A stretch of 64,000 nucleotides of DNA from Parabacteroides sp. An277 (GTDB lineage Bacteria; Bacteroidota; Bacteroidia; Bacteroidales; Tannerellaceae). Within the stretch, counting starts at the first letter, position 1. Every line of letters begins with the position of its first letter. The notes under the pieces are model-generated. The model worked only from the letters and a program-made list of their open reading frames with translations. It made no database searches and was not told where the DNA came from. The translations under genes and the position numbers were made by a program. Positions 44,743 to 53,417 of this stretch are shown here, one piece after another. The DNA is taken from the NCBI RefSeq assembly GCF_002159645.1, contig NZ_NFJB01000011.1, positions 1 through 64,000 on the forward strand. Direction: 5' to 3'.

Positions 44743-44915
44743 TGAACCAACCGACGGGAAAACTCATCCTGCGCGTGCTGAAAGCCGATGGTAGCGTGCT
44801 ACAAGAAATTCCGCTCGATGCGCCTTACCGGCATATCGAAGTGGATGATGAAGCCTCCTCGCTCAGCCTCGAAGGAAAAGGTGAGTTCTTTGAGATTTTA
44901 ACGATTCAAAAATGA
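44710..44915 (+). pseudogene. Out-of-frame C-terminal tail of the GH84 gene
   Basis: In the frame one base behind the GH84 gene, translation reads VAIPEGTRGYTFLMNQPTGK and goes on to a natural end (EFFEILTIQK). This fits the expected beta-rich C-terminus of the same protein. No slippery heptamer was seen at the junction, so a mutation or sequencing error is more likely than programmed frameshifting. The 45-84 nt after it look non-coding. Confidence 0.7.
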
Positions 44916-45084
44916 TTGTATTTTCAGATGAGGAGGAATGGCACACAGGATGACACCAGATGAGAGCGATTTTCACAGATTTTTCAGGGTGTAGCTTCGC
45001 TACAAAATATAAAAACTGTGGTTATCTTGTTAAATCGGCGTTGTTTGTGTGCTAAAAAAATACAAACTAAACAAACAACAACTT

Positions 45085-45894
45085 ATGATTTGTTTCCCGA
45101 ATGCAAAAATAAACTTAGGATTGCACATTACGCGCAAGCGGGAAGACGGATACCACGACATCGAGACGGTATTCTACCCTATCCCCCTTTGCGACGCGTT
45201 GGAAATAACCGAAGCCAGCGAGACGACGTTTCGCCAAACAGGCATAGCCATCGACGCACCGGCAGAGAAGAACCTCGTGATGTGCGCACTAGCCAAGTTG
45301 AAAGAACACCATCCCCTGCCTCCGCTCCACATCGAACTCCGCAAAGTAATACCCTTTGGCGCAGGATTGGGAGGAGGCTCGTCTGACGCCGCGCACATGC
45401 TCAAGCTCGTAAACGACTTTTGCCATTTGCAGCTTTCAGACGAGGAGTTGGAACGCATCGCCTCGTCGATAGGAGCCGATTGCGCTTTTTTCATTCGCAA
45501 CGCGCCTGTGTTTGCTACAGGCATTGGCAACGTGTTCGCGCCTTTGAAGCTATCCCTCGCAGGATGGCATTTGGTATTGGTAAAGCCCGACGTATCAGTA
45601 CCGACAGGGGAAGCCTATGCGCAAGTCTCGCCTCATGCACCTGCCGTTTCGCTTCCTGAGATAATCGCCCGCCCAGTGGAAACCTGGAAAGAAGCCATGA
45701 CAAACGACTTCGAAGCGAGCGTATTGGCAAAGTATCCCCTTATCGGGCAGATAAAAGAAAAGCTCTACGCGCAGGGAGCCGTATACGCATCGATGTCAGG
45801 CTCAGGCTCGGCTGTCTACGGATTGTTTCGCGAAGCACCCGCCTTGCAGGATGCCTTCGAAGGCAGCTTCGTATGGCAAGCCCAGCTTCCTTAG
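45085..45894 (+). CDS. ispE: 4-diphosphocytidyl-2-C-methyl-D-erythritol kinase
   Basis: A GHMP kinase of 269 residues from ATG 45085: FPNAKINLGLHITRKREDGYH, then the ATP loop PFGAGLGGGSSDAA and the C-terminal MSGSGSAVYGLF. It phosphorylates CDP-ME in the non-mevalonate isoprenoid pathway, two steps after the dxr product. The upstream in-frame ATG at 45049 would add 12 residues rich in Lys and Gln not seen in the family. The stop overlaps the stop of the convergent TPR gene by two bases, so there is no room for a terminator. Confidence 0.95.
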   Translation: MICFPNAKINLGLHITRKREDGYHDIETVFYPIPLCDALEITEASETTFRQTGIAIDAPAEKNLVMCALAKLKEHHPLPPLHIELRKVIPFGAGLGGGSSDAAHMLKLVNDFCHLQLSDEELERIASSIGADCAFFIRNAPVFATGIGNVFAPLKLSLAGWHLVLVKPDVSVPTGEAYAQVSPHAPAVSLPEIIARPVETWKEAMTNDFEASVLAKYPLIGQIKEKLYAQGAVYASMSGSGSAVYGLFREAPALQDAFEGSFVWQAQLP

Positions 45895-48017
45895 TTCATC
45901 ATGCGCTTGATGATACTGTAGGCATTGACGATACCCAGCTCACCCGCTTTCGAAAGGTCGGCAATGCCTCGGTTCGTATCCCCTTGCGAGAGGCGCGCCA
46001 AGCCTCGGTTGAAATAGGCTTCGGCAAACTCAGGGTCACGTTCGATAGCTTCCGTATAATCTTGGATAGCTGCCCGATAATCGCGCAAAGCGCAGCGCAA
46101 GTTCGCCCGGTTGAAATAGGCATAGACAAACTCAGGCGCAAGTTGGATGCACTTATCGTAATCGCGCGTGATAAGTTCGTGGTTGTACGCGCGCTCCTTA
46201 TCTTCCACTTCCTGCAAGGCATTCGTAGCCGACAATGTGACAGGTGACGACGTGACACCCTTTTTCCCAAACGAAAAGGTCATCCCTCCTGCCGAAGGCA
46301 TATCCAAAATCTCTGCCTTACGGTTCGAATCCTCATACTGCATTTGCTTGTAGCGCACGACAGCCCGATTGAAATAGGCAATCACAGCGTCAGACTGCAA
46401 CTCGATGACTTTATCGTAATCCTTAATAGCCGCTGCAAAATCTTGCACAAGCATATAATCGATGGCACGCCCCAGGTAAGCATCTGCATCGTTCGGATTT
46501 TGTCCGATACGCGCTGAATAATCGTCAATCGACGCGAAATGAGTAGCCACCTGCCCCTCTGTCAGAGCTGCCTCGTCGTTCGTAATGAGGAGTTTCATCT
46601 TCAAGGCTTGCCGACGGTTGAAATCATCAATCAGCTTGCTGTAATAGAGTTGGCTCTTTACCTCGTCAGGTTTCTCGTAATAGGTCAGGATAAACTGAGG
46701 TTCCAAATCGACACGCACGTTACGGTCTTGTACCCTGCCACGTACTTCGTTCTGATACTTGCTTTTCCGCTCCTCCTCTTTATCATACACCACGAGGCGA
46801 TTGAACTTATCGATATTCTTATCCGATTGCTCGCGCGTGTTCTCATCGTTCGACGCCTGGTTCTGCGAAGCATTTCCTTGGGAAGAAGCAGAGGAAGCCA
46901 ACTGCTTGCCTGAAGCTCTATCCTTCTTGGCTTGCTCCTCTTTGCGGTATGCCGTCCAAATATCCTTGTCGGCTCCTGCTGCATCGCCTAACTTCTTTTT
47001 GGCTTCAGCCCGACTATAATAACCAGGGAGGAAATCAGGATATTCATTCAAGACAATGTCGAAATCGTTGATGGCACCCCCATAATCACCCGTCTCATAA
47101 CGGAGCAACGCCCGATTATAGTACGCCATATAGTTGTCCGGTTCCAACTGCAAGACGACATCGAAATCCTCAATCGCCCGATTGTTATCCCCCACTTGGA
47201 AACGAAGCAACCCTCGATTGAAACGCGCAATGAGATTATCCTTATCCAAACCAATCACCTGGTCATAATCCGCCATCGCGCCACGCAAGTTATTCATCTG
47301 ATAACGTACCAATCCCCGATTGATATAATAGCCATTCTCGCGCGGGTCAAGACGAATAGCCTCATTCAAATCCGCCAATGCCTTCTCGAAATCCTGCTGT
47401 TGATAATAGACAATCGCCCGATTCCCATAGGCAGGCGCATAATAAGCATCCAATTCGATAGCTTTATCGTAATCAGCCAACGCCTTTGCCGTATCCCCCT
47501 TTTCCAAATACATCGCACCGCGCGTAAGATAATTCATGGAATATTTAGGATAGGCTTTCATGAGGCGTTCGAACATCTTCTCTGCACCATCATAATCTTT
47601 CTTTTGGATATACGCCACGGCTTCGTTTACCATCATCGCCCTATCTTCGCGCTTAAACTCCAATCCTCTTTCGTAATCGGCAATTGCGCCATCATAGTCT
47701 TCCATGCTCTGCCGGGCAATACCTCGTGCGTAATAAGCCTGCGCAAGAAACGGATTCCGTTCGAGGCAAGCCGTACAATCTAATTCAGCACCTTTATAAT
47801 CATCCAAATTAATCTTCGCCACCGCCCGAAAGAAATAGGGCTCAGCCAACCAAGGTTTCGAACGAATTACCTGGTTGAAATATTGAATAGAAAGCACATA
47901 GTCTTCAAAATATAAGGCATTGCGTCCAATCGCCAACACGCGGTCGGTATTGATTTGCGCCATAAGCGAGAGCGAGCAAAACTGCAACGCCAACCAAAAT
48001 ATCAACTTCTTCATCAT
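45891..48017 (-). CDS. Exported tetratricopeptide repeat protein
   Basis: A protein of 708 residues with a signal peptide (LALQFCSLSLMAQ). About nine consecutive TPRs fill residues 20-350, a charged, Ser/Gln/Asn-rich linker lies around 370-400, and four or so further TPRs end the protein. Repeats show the usual A-Y-NRG and DYDKAIELD patterns. TPR arrays scaffold protein complexes; here the array faces the periplasm or sits on the outer membrane, partner unknown. A TACTTTTG -7 box lies at 48063-48070 on the minus strand. Confidence 0.88.
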   Translation of the reverse strand: MMKKLIFWLALQFCSLSLMAQINTDRVLAIGRNALYFEDYVLSIQYFNQVIRSKPWLAEPYFFRAVAKINLDDYKGAELDCTACLERNPFLAQAYYARGIARQSMEDYDGAIADYERGLEFKREDRAMMVNEAVAYIQKKDYDGAEKMFERLMKAYPKYSMNYLTRGAMYLEKGDTAKALADYDKAIELDAYYAPAYGNRAIVYYQQQDFEKALADLNEAIRLDPRENGYYINRGLVRYQMNNLRGAMADYDQVIGLDKDNLIARFNRGLLRFQVGDNNRAIEDFDVVLQLEPDNYMAYYNRALLRYETGDYGGAINDFDIVLNEYPDFLPGYYSRAEAKKKLGDAAGADKDIWTAYRKEEQAKKDRASGKQLASSASSQGNASQNQASNDENTREQSDKNIDKFNRLVVYDKEEERKSKYQNEVRGRVQDRNVRVDLEPQFILTYYEKPDEVKSQLYYSKLIDDFNRRQALKMKLLITNDEAALTEGQVATHFASIDDYSARIGQNPNDADAYLGRAIDYMLVQDFAAAIKDYDKVIELQSDAVIAYFNRAVVRYKQMQYEDSNRKAEILDMPSAGGMTFSFGKKGVTSSPVTLSATNALQEVEDKERAYNHELITRDYDKCIQLAPEFVYAYFNRANLRCALRDYRAAIQDYTEAIERDPEFAEAYFNRGLARLSQGDTNRGIADLSKAGELGIVNAYSIIKRMMN

Positions 48018-48118
48018 TCGTCTGTTGTTCTCGTTAAAGTCTGCGACACTTTATTCGAGCCACAAAAGTAAGAAAATATTTTAGATGTGCGCCGCTTTCG
48101 CCCGCTCCTTTTTCTTTC

Positions 48119-50128
48119 TTAACGAATTGCCTTCAACGCATCGCGCCACATCTCGGCATGCAGCTCTTGCCCTGGCTCAGAGAAATGGATGCCATCTGCC
48201 CGTTGCCATACCTTATCCAACCTGTCTGTATCAGGGCCCAAGTAAATATCTTCATACTTGTCTGCCAATTGTTTTTGCGCCTGTCGGATGGTTTCGCTCT
48301 TCCCGTTATCTTCGTCCAAGCAATTAGGATGGTAGGAGACTTGGGCTATCACGATAGGCGCGTCGATACCTCGGCTTCGGAATACCTCCCGAATCGTCTC
48401 GAAGAGGCGAACATATTCCTCCGTAGAGGTATTCAGGATGTTGTCCGTCTCGCCTTGATGCCACAAGATATAATCTGGCTTGATGCCATCCTGCTTCATT
48501 TGCTCGACGGTACGAACCAACTTGCCATATAGCTCGTCACCTTTTGCCCAAGCACCTATACGCACGCCACCTACACCAATAGGAACGAGCGTCACTTGCT
48601 TCGCCATGCCTGCCTCTACGAGTTTATCTCCCACACGAGTCCAAACGCTTCCTCCTTCACCTGTAGCACCAATCAAGGGGTCAGAGGCGGGATAAAGCTT
48701 TCCTTCGAAATAGTTGTATTGCGTATGACGAGGCTGATAACGTCCTTGCCCATGATTCGCCGAATTGGATTGTCCGAAGGTAAAGAGCACCAAGCTATCG
48801 TCGGCTTTTTCCAACGGAAGCGAATCCTGCTCAGCCCAATCGCGCAACATCTCGATAGCCGTAAACAATACGCCTGCCTCGCCTCGAAACGTTCCCGAAC
48901 CTTGAGGTTCTCCGCCAGGCGTATACCATTCGTAGAAACCCTTATTCACCAAGATGCGTTGCAACATGGGTTGAATCTCAGCATAAGCCTCTTCCACCAA
49001 ACCATTCGCCACCAACGCTTGAATCATACGTCCGCCAAACCACGTCCAATCGCCTCCGTTCTGATAGCCATACGGATACATACTCACACCTTGAAACGAA
49101 CCCGCAGGATAGGTAGGATACATCGTCACGCCAATGGTTTGTGCATGCGCTAAGCGTTGGTTCTCAAGCATCTTCTGATTGGCTACCTTTATCTCGTCTG
49201 CACTATGCAATCCGGCAAGGATGGCTATCGTCGTACCCCCTTGATAATAAATGCGGTTCTCATCCAATTTGGCTGAGAAAGGAGAACCATTCAAATAGAT
49301 ATGCGGGATATACTTCTCGTGCTCCTCGTCCCACAAATATTTTCGGATATTCGCTTTCAGCTCGTCGCGCACCTTTGTCCATCGAGCCTTCTTATTGGCG
49401 TCGTCTATCAATTCCAAATAATTATTGAGCGCAAGCACCATCATCGCATTATCGTAAATATCAATAGCGAGGTGCGTATTCTCGTCTATTTCCACACCCC
49501 AAGGATGCTCTGGTTGGACATCGCCCCAATCTGCCGTCGTAGCACCTATCAGCAATCCATATTGCGTGTTATACTTCTCGTTCATCAGGTATTCCAACGC
49601 CCATTCCATCCGTTCGAGTACCGTCTTGCCTGCCACCGTCGTTTGCAAATACGCCCGGTTTCCACTTCGCTTTACATATTTATAGATAGCTTGAATAAGG
49701 GATGTCTCATGGTCGGTTTCTACCGTATTCTTATGAGCGGCAAAACGTTTCTCTGTTTCCGAGAGGCGATACTTATATCCTCCCACATTATCCAAATCCG
49801 CCTTTCGAATATCGATGAATCCATCCACAATATCTCCCGTCTTTCCTTGGAAATGGAAAAAAGTATTGAGGTTTTCGCGAATAGCCTCGTCGGGCATCAC
49901 CTCCATCGCCAATTCGATAAAGGTATTATAATCGCGAATCCACACTTCGCCATACCCATCACCTGCATTAAAGCCACCCGCTACTACTTCGCGCGCCATC
50001 TCTTCGACTTGCGCCATCTTCGCATCGTCTAATATCTGTTTCCGAAGCAAGTGCTCGTCTTCGGCCATCACCCATAAAGGCATGAACGTCAATACGCCCA
50101 AGCCCAACCATTTACCCATTTTGTTCAT
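48119..50128 (-). CDS. Secreted fusion: (alpha/alpha)6 debranching-like glycosidase + SASA-type acetylesterase
   Basis: A protein of 669 residues from ATG 50128 with signal peptide LGVLTFMPLWVMAED. Residues ~30-425 form an (alpha/alpha)6 toroid like amylo-1,6-glucosidase/trehalase-type enzymes (GEVWIRDYNTF at 60-70, GDWTWFGGRM). From about 440 a SGNH esterase of the sialate O-acetylesterase (SASA) type follows, with FGQSN (451-455), WHQGETD (556-562) and DGIH (645-648), all blocks present. The protein could deacetylate and trim one glycan. The frame extends to 50191, but a TACCTTTG -7 box at 50160-50167 lies within that extension. The fusion is unusual to me. Confidence 0.82.
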   Translation of the reverse strand: MNKMGKWLGLGVLTFMPLWVMAEDEHLLRKQILDDAKMAQVEEMAREVVAGGFNAGDGYGEVWIRDYNTFIELAMEVMPDEAIRENLNTFFHFQGKTGDIVDGFIDIRKADLDNVGGYKYRLSETEKRFAAHKNTVETDHETSLIQAIYKYVKRSGNRAYLQTTVAGKTVLERMEWALEYLMNEKYNTQYGLLIGATTADWGDVQPEHPWGVEIDENTHLAIDIYDNAMMVLALNNYLELIDDANKKARWTKVRDELKANIRKYLWDEEHEKYIPHIYLNGSPFSAKLDENRIYYQGGTTIAILAGLHSADEIKVANQKMLENQRLAHAQTIGVTMYPTYPAGSFQGVSMYPYGYQNGGDWTWFGGRMIQALVANGLVEEAYAEIQPMLQRILVNKGFYEWYTPGGEPQGSGTFRGEAGVLFTAIEMLRDWAEQDSLPLEKADDSLVLFTFGQSNSANHGQGRYQPRHTQYNYFEGKLYPASDPLIGATGEGGSVWTRVGDKLVEAGMAKQVTLVPIGVGGVRIGAWAKGDELYGKLVRTVEQMKQDGIKPDYILWHQGETDNILNTSTEEYVRLFETIREVFRSRGIDAPIVIAQVSYHPNCLDEDNGKSETIRQAQKQLADKYEDIYLGPDTDRLDKVWQRADGIHFSEPGQELHAEMWRDALKAIR

Positions 50129-50228
50129 TTCTTTCGTTGTTTTTTGATTATATGTGAAGCAAAGGTAATTCGAAATCTCCAACCCACGCATACACTTTCC
50201 TCCGAATGGCTTGGACTTTCTTATGGTT

Positions 50229-50624
50229 TTAAGGCAACATTATCAATTTCTCCAAATCTGCAATAAAATCAACAGCTTGAGGATATAATTCCTTTACTTT
50301 TTCTTCATCCATTCTAATAAAATCATCATAATCTCCCGTTTGTCGATAATCATACAGAATAGAAAAGAAACGGGCTTTCTCTCTCGACACCAATCCCTTC
50401 AACACAAACTCTTTTCCAAATGCTTGTCGAACACCTGCATGTGTTTTTAGTTGAACGCCTGCTTGGAGCAATAAAGCTGCTACCATATAGTAACAAGCAT
50501 AATACATCCGATTTGTAGCCGTATTCCAAAAACCATTATTAATATGAACTGGAACTTCGGCTAATGTAGCCTTTGCATTTTGAACGCGTAAAGCAACCAA
50601 ATCTATTCTTTCTCCTTCCGTCAT
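50229..50624 (-). CDS. HEPN domain protein (UPF0332-like), partner of MNT
   Basis: An all-helical protein of 131 residues: YYACYYMVAALLLQAG, then KTHAGVRQAFGKEFV and LYDYRQTGDYDDF, the UPF0332 HEPN pattern. HEPN proteins paired with a minimal nucleotidyltransferase form toxin-antitoxin type modules in which the HEPN partner can be an RNase. No R-x4-6-H RNase motif is visible here, so an active RNase is uncertain. Overlaps the MNT gene by four bases (ATGA). Confidence 0.85.
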   Translation of the reverse strand: MTEGERIDLVALRVQNAKATLAEVPVHINNGFWNTATNRMYYACYYMVAALLLQAGVQLKTHAGVRQAFGKEFVLKGLVSREKARFFSILYDYRQTGDYDDFIRMDEEKVKELYPQAVDFIADLEKLIMLP

Positions 50625-50929
50625 AACACAATCCCCTCGCGCATTACGTTTTCATAAAAAGGAGTAGGATGCTTTTCCCATTGCGCTTTGCTAAAGATAT
50701 GCGGACTAATTATCACGCCCGTATCAAATTCTATATCGTACAACGGGTAAGCTATCGCCTGCTCTTCTTTCAACGAAATGGCATCCTTGTCCAACAATAT
50801 CAACAAATCGATATCGCTATCCGGACGTGCTTCTCCCCGCGCTTCGCTACCATAAAGAATAGCGTATGCATTAGGGGCTACACGATGTAGTGTTTCCCGT
50901 ATCCGATTGATTATATCCGTACGCCTCAT
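50621..50929 (-). CDS. Minimal nucleotidyltransferase (MNT), partner of HEPN
   Basis: A protein of 102 residues from ATG 50929. YGSEARGEARPDSDIDLL holds the GS loop (27-28) and metal-binding Asp39 and Asp41 of the pol-beta superfamily. In HEPN/MNT modules the MNT protein can modify its partner with AMP. The longer frame to 51022 would start upstream of a well-formed promoter (50958-50988) and is rejected. It leads a two-gene operon with HEPN. Confidence 0.88.
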   Translation of the reverse strand: MRRTDIINRIRETLHRVAPNAYAILYGSEARGEARPDSDIDLLILLDKDAISLKEEQAIAYPLYDIEFDTGVIISPHIFSKAQWEKHPTPFYENVMREGIVL

Positions 50930-50957
50930 TGCCCAAATCCGTTTTCCTGTATGACTA

Positions 50958-50988
50958 CAAAGATATAATAGAAAAAAGAGAAATGCAA
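50958..50988 (-). promoter_or_regulatory. Promoter of the MNT-HEPN operon
   Basis: On the minus strand TTG (complement of 50986-50988), 20 nt, then TATCTTTG (complement of 50958-50965). It lies 28 nt ahead of the MNT start codon. Confidence 0.65.
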
Positions 50989-51204
50989 TAAGAGTCGTTC
51001 GAATTTTTGGAAAGAACCACAAAAAGATGCGGAATAATAAGCACTATTAAGCTTATCACCCCGCACCAAAACATCTTTCAAAAGTCAAACTTTAGCCAAA
51101 TTGGTTACAAATCTTGTTATTATCCATAATATAATTTATTTTTCCTTATCCCCTTATCCAAACTTAAAACAAACCGGAAAAACTTTGCAAGACAGTTATA
51201 TTTT

Positions 51205-51300
51205 TTCTAAATATCGTCGATGTTTACACAAATATCGTCGATATTTGTATATCTTTAGGCTAAAGATACAGAAACATCGTCGATACGCGAAAGAAAGATA
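51205..51300. repeat. Dispersed palindromic element, copy 3
   Basis: Aligns with copies 1 and 2 in the same orientation, with a 2-base gap near the left end and more divergence at the right. The core is TATATCTTTAGGC/TAAAGATA. It lies between two divergent promoters and so is not in an obvious transcript. The remainder of the 50930-51419 gap holds the two promoters and an imperfect stem-loop at about 51023-51078. Confidence 0.8.
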
Positions 51301-51330
51301 ACGGGAAAAGGAAGTTTATCTATAGGGCAT

Positions 51331-51364
51331 TTTGCTTTTTGTTCCCTATTTTTTCGTACTTTTG
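51331..51364 (+). promoter_or_regulatory. Likely promoter of the OPT transporter operon
   Basis: TTTG (51331-51334), 22 nt, then TACTTTTG (51357-51364). The spacing is slightly long. Confidence 0.5.
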
Positions 51365-51419
51365 CAGCTAAAAGAAACAAAAAACAGAATTAATCGTTCA
51401 AAAAGTACATCGAAAGGAA

Positions 51420-53414
51420 ATGGAAGAGAACAAAGAGAAAATGTCCGGATTGCCTGAGAATGCATATCGGGAATTGAAGGAAGGAGAAGAGTATCGCCCT
51501 ATCATGCAGGCGGATAAGAAGTATCGGGAGGTAACGCCCTGGTCGGTTTGTTGGGGATTAGTCATGGCCGTCATCTTCAGTGCTGCAGCGGCTTATTTGG
51601 GATTGAAAGTCGGACAAGTGTTTGAAGCAGCTATCCCGATTGCGATTATCGCCGTAGGGCTTTCGAGCGGTTTCAAACGTCGGAACGCCTTGGGCGAGAA
51701 TGTGATTATCCAATCCATAGGAGCCAGTAGCGGCGTGATTGTGGCAGGTGCCATCTTCACGCTTCCTGCGCTTTACATCCTGCAAGACAAGTATCCAGAG
51801 ATTACGGTGAACTTCCTCGAAGTATTCCTCAGTTCGCTCCTCGGAGGCGTGTTGGGCATTTTGCTCTTGATACCTTTCCGCAAGTATTTCGTCTCAGACA
51901 TGCACGGGAAATACCCCTTCCCCGAAGCAACCGCTACCACGCAAGTGCTCGTCTCGGGCGAAAAAGGTGGAAGCCAAGCGAAACCCTTGATATTCGCAGG
52001 CTTGATTGGCGGATTATACGACTTCATCATCGCTACGTTCGGCTGGTGGAGCGAAACGATTAGTACCACTATCGTAGGTGCAGGCGAAGCCTTAGCCGAG
52101 AAAGCCAAATTAGTCATGAAGGTAAACACGGGTGCTGCCGTGTTAGGATTGGGTTACATCGTCGGATTGAAGTATTCAGCCATCATTTGCGCAGGTTCGT
52201 TTTTGGTTTGGTTAGTCATCATCCCGTTGATGTCTGCCTTCTTTGGAGACGAAGTATTGAAATTTGGAAATGATGCCATCACCGCCACTGTAGGAAGCAT
52301 GAGCGCGGAAGAGATATTCACCTCCTATGCCCGCCATATCGGTATCGGCGGTATTGCCACGGCAGGTGTGATTGGCATCGTGAAGTCGTGGAGCATTATC
52401 CGAGGCGCGGTCGGGTTGGCAGCCAAAGAATTGAAGGGCAAAAGCACAGGAGCGAACGTCGAAGTAAAACGTACCCAACGGGACTTGTCGATGAAAGTCA
52501 TTGCCATCGGTGTCATCGTGACGTTAATCATCTCGTTACTTTTCTTCCAATTCGGATTGCTGGATAATTGGTTTTACGCCATCATAGGGTTGCTGTTGGT
52601 AGGCATCATCGCATTCTTGTTTACCACCGTAGCAGCCAACGCCATCGCCATCGTAGGGACGAACCCCGTATCAGGCATGACACTCATGACGCTTATCCTT
52701 GCCTCCATCATCCTCGTGGCTTGCGGTTTGAACGGTCCTGCGGGAATGGTATCTTCTTTGATTATTGGAGGTGTCGTCTGTACAGCACTTTCCATGGCCG
52801 GAGGCTTTATCACCGACTTGAAGATTGGCTATTGGCTTGGCAGTACGCCTGTGAAACAGGAATCGTGGAAGTTCCTCGGCACGCTTGTATCAGCAGCGAC
52901 CGTAGGCGGCGTCATCTTGATATTGAACCAAACGTATGGATTCACAAGCGGGCAATTGGCAGCTCCGCAAGCCAACGCGATGGCAGCCGTGATTGAACCC
53001 TTAATGAGCGGTTCGGGTGCACCTTGGATTCTTTATTTGATAGGAGCTATCATCGCCATTGCGCTCAACTTTGCCGGGATTCCTGCCTTGGCGTTTGCCT
53101 TGGGTATGTTCATTCCGATTGAATTGAATACCCCGCTGCTTATCGGAGGTGCCATCAATTGGTACGTCAGTACGCGAAGCCAAGACAAGGAACTGAATAC
53201 GGCTCGTGTGGAACGAGGTACCTTGCTCTCGTCGGGATTCATTGCCGGAGGCGCATTAATGGGCGTAGTGAGTGCCGCACTTCGTTTTGCCGGAGTAGAT
53301 ATGTTTAATGCCGAATGGGCAAGCGGGCAAATGGCAGAAGTGCTGGGCATTGTGATGTACGTGCTGCTCATCGGATACCTCATCTATAGTTCCTTGCAAG
53401 CCAAGAAATCCTAA
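51420..53414 (+). CDS. OPT family oligopeptide transporter
   Basis: An inner-membrane protein of 664 residues with about fifteen helices. PWSVCWGLVMAVIFSAAAAYLG, GENVIIQSIGASSG and KYPFPEATATTQVL are conserved OPT segments. OPT carriers import small peptides or metal-chelate compounds with protons. It lies 3 nt before a sodium:solute symporter gene, so they share a transcript that continues into engB. Substrate unknown. Confidence 0.92.
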   Translation: MEENKEKMSGLPENAYRELKEGEEYRPIMQADKKYREVTPWSVCWGLVMAVIFSAAAAYLGLKVGQVFEAAIPIAIIAVGLSSGFKRRNALGENVIIQSIGASSGVIVAGAIFTLPALYILQDKYPEITVNFLEVFLSSLLGGVLGILLLIPFRKYFVSDMHGKYPFPEATATTQVLVSGEKGGSQAKPLIFAGLIGGLYDFIIATFGWWSETISTTIVGAGEALAEKAKLVMKVNTGAAVLGLGYIVGLKYSAIICAGSFLVWLVIIPLMSAFFGDEVLKFGNDAITATVGSMSAEEIFTSYARHIGIGGIATAGVIGIVKSWSIIRGAVGLAAKELKGKSTGANVEVKRTQRDLSMKVIAIGVIVTLIISLLFFQFGLLDNWFYAIIGLLLVGIIAFLFTTVAANAIAIVGTNPVSGMTLMTLILASIILVACGLNGPAGMVSSLIIGGVVCTALSMAGGFITDLKIGYWLGSTPVKQESWKFLGTLVSAATVGGVILILNQTYGFTSGQLAAPQANAMAAVIEPLMSGSGAPWILYLIGAIIAIALNFAGIPALAFALGMFIPIELNTPLLIGGAINWYVSTRSQDKELNTARVERGTLLSSGFIAGGALMGVVSAALRFAGVDMFNAEWASGQMAEVLGIVMYVLLIGYLIYSSLQAKKS

Positions 53415-53417
53415 CCC

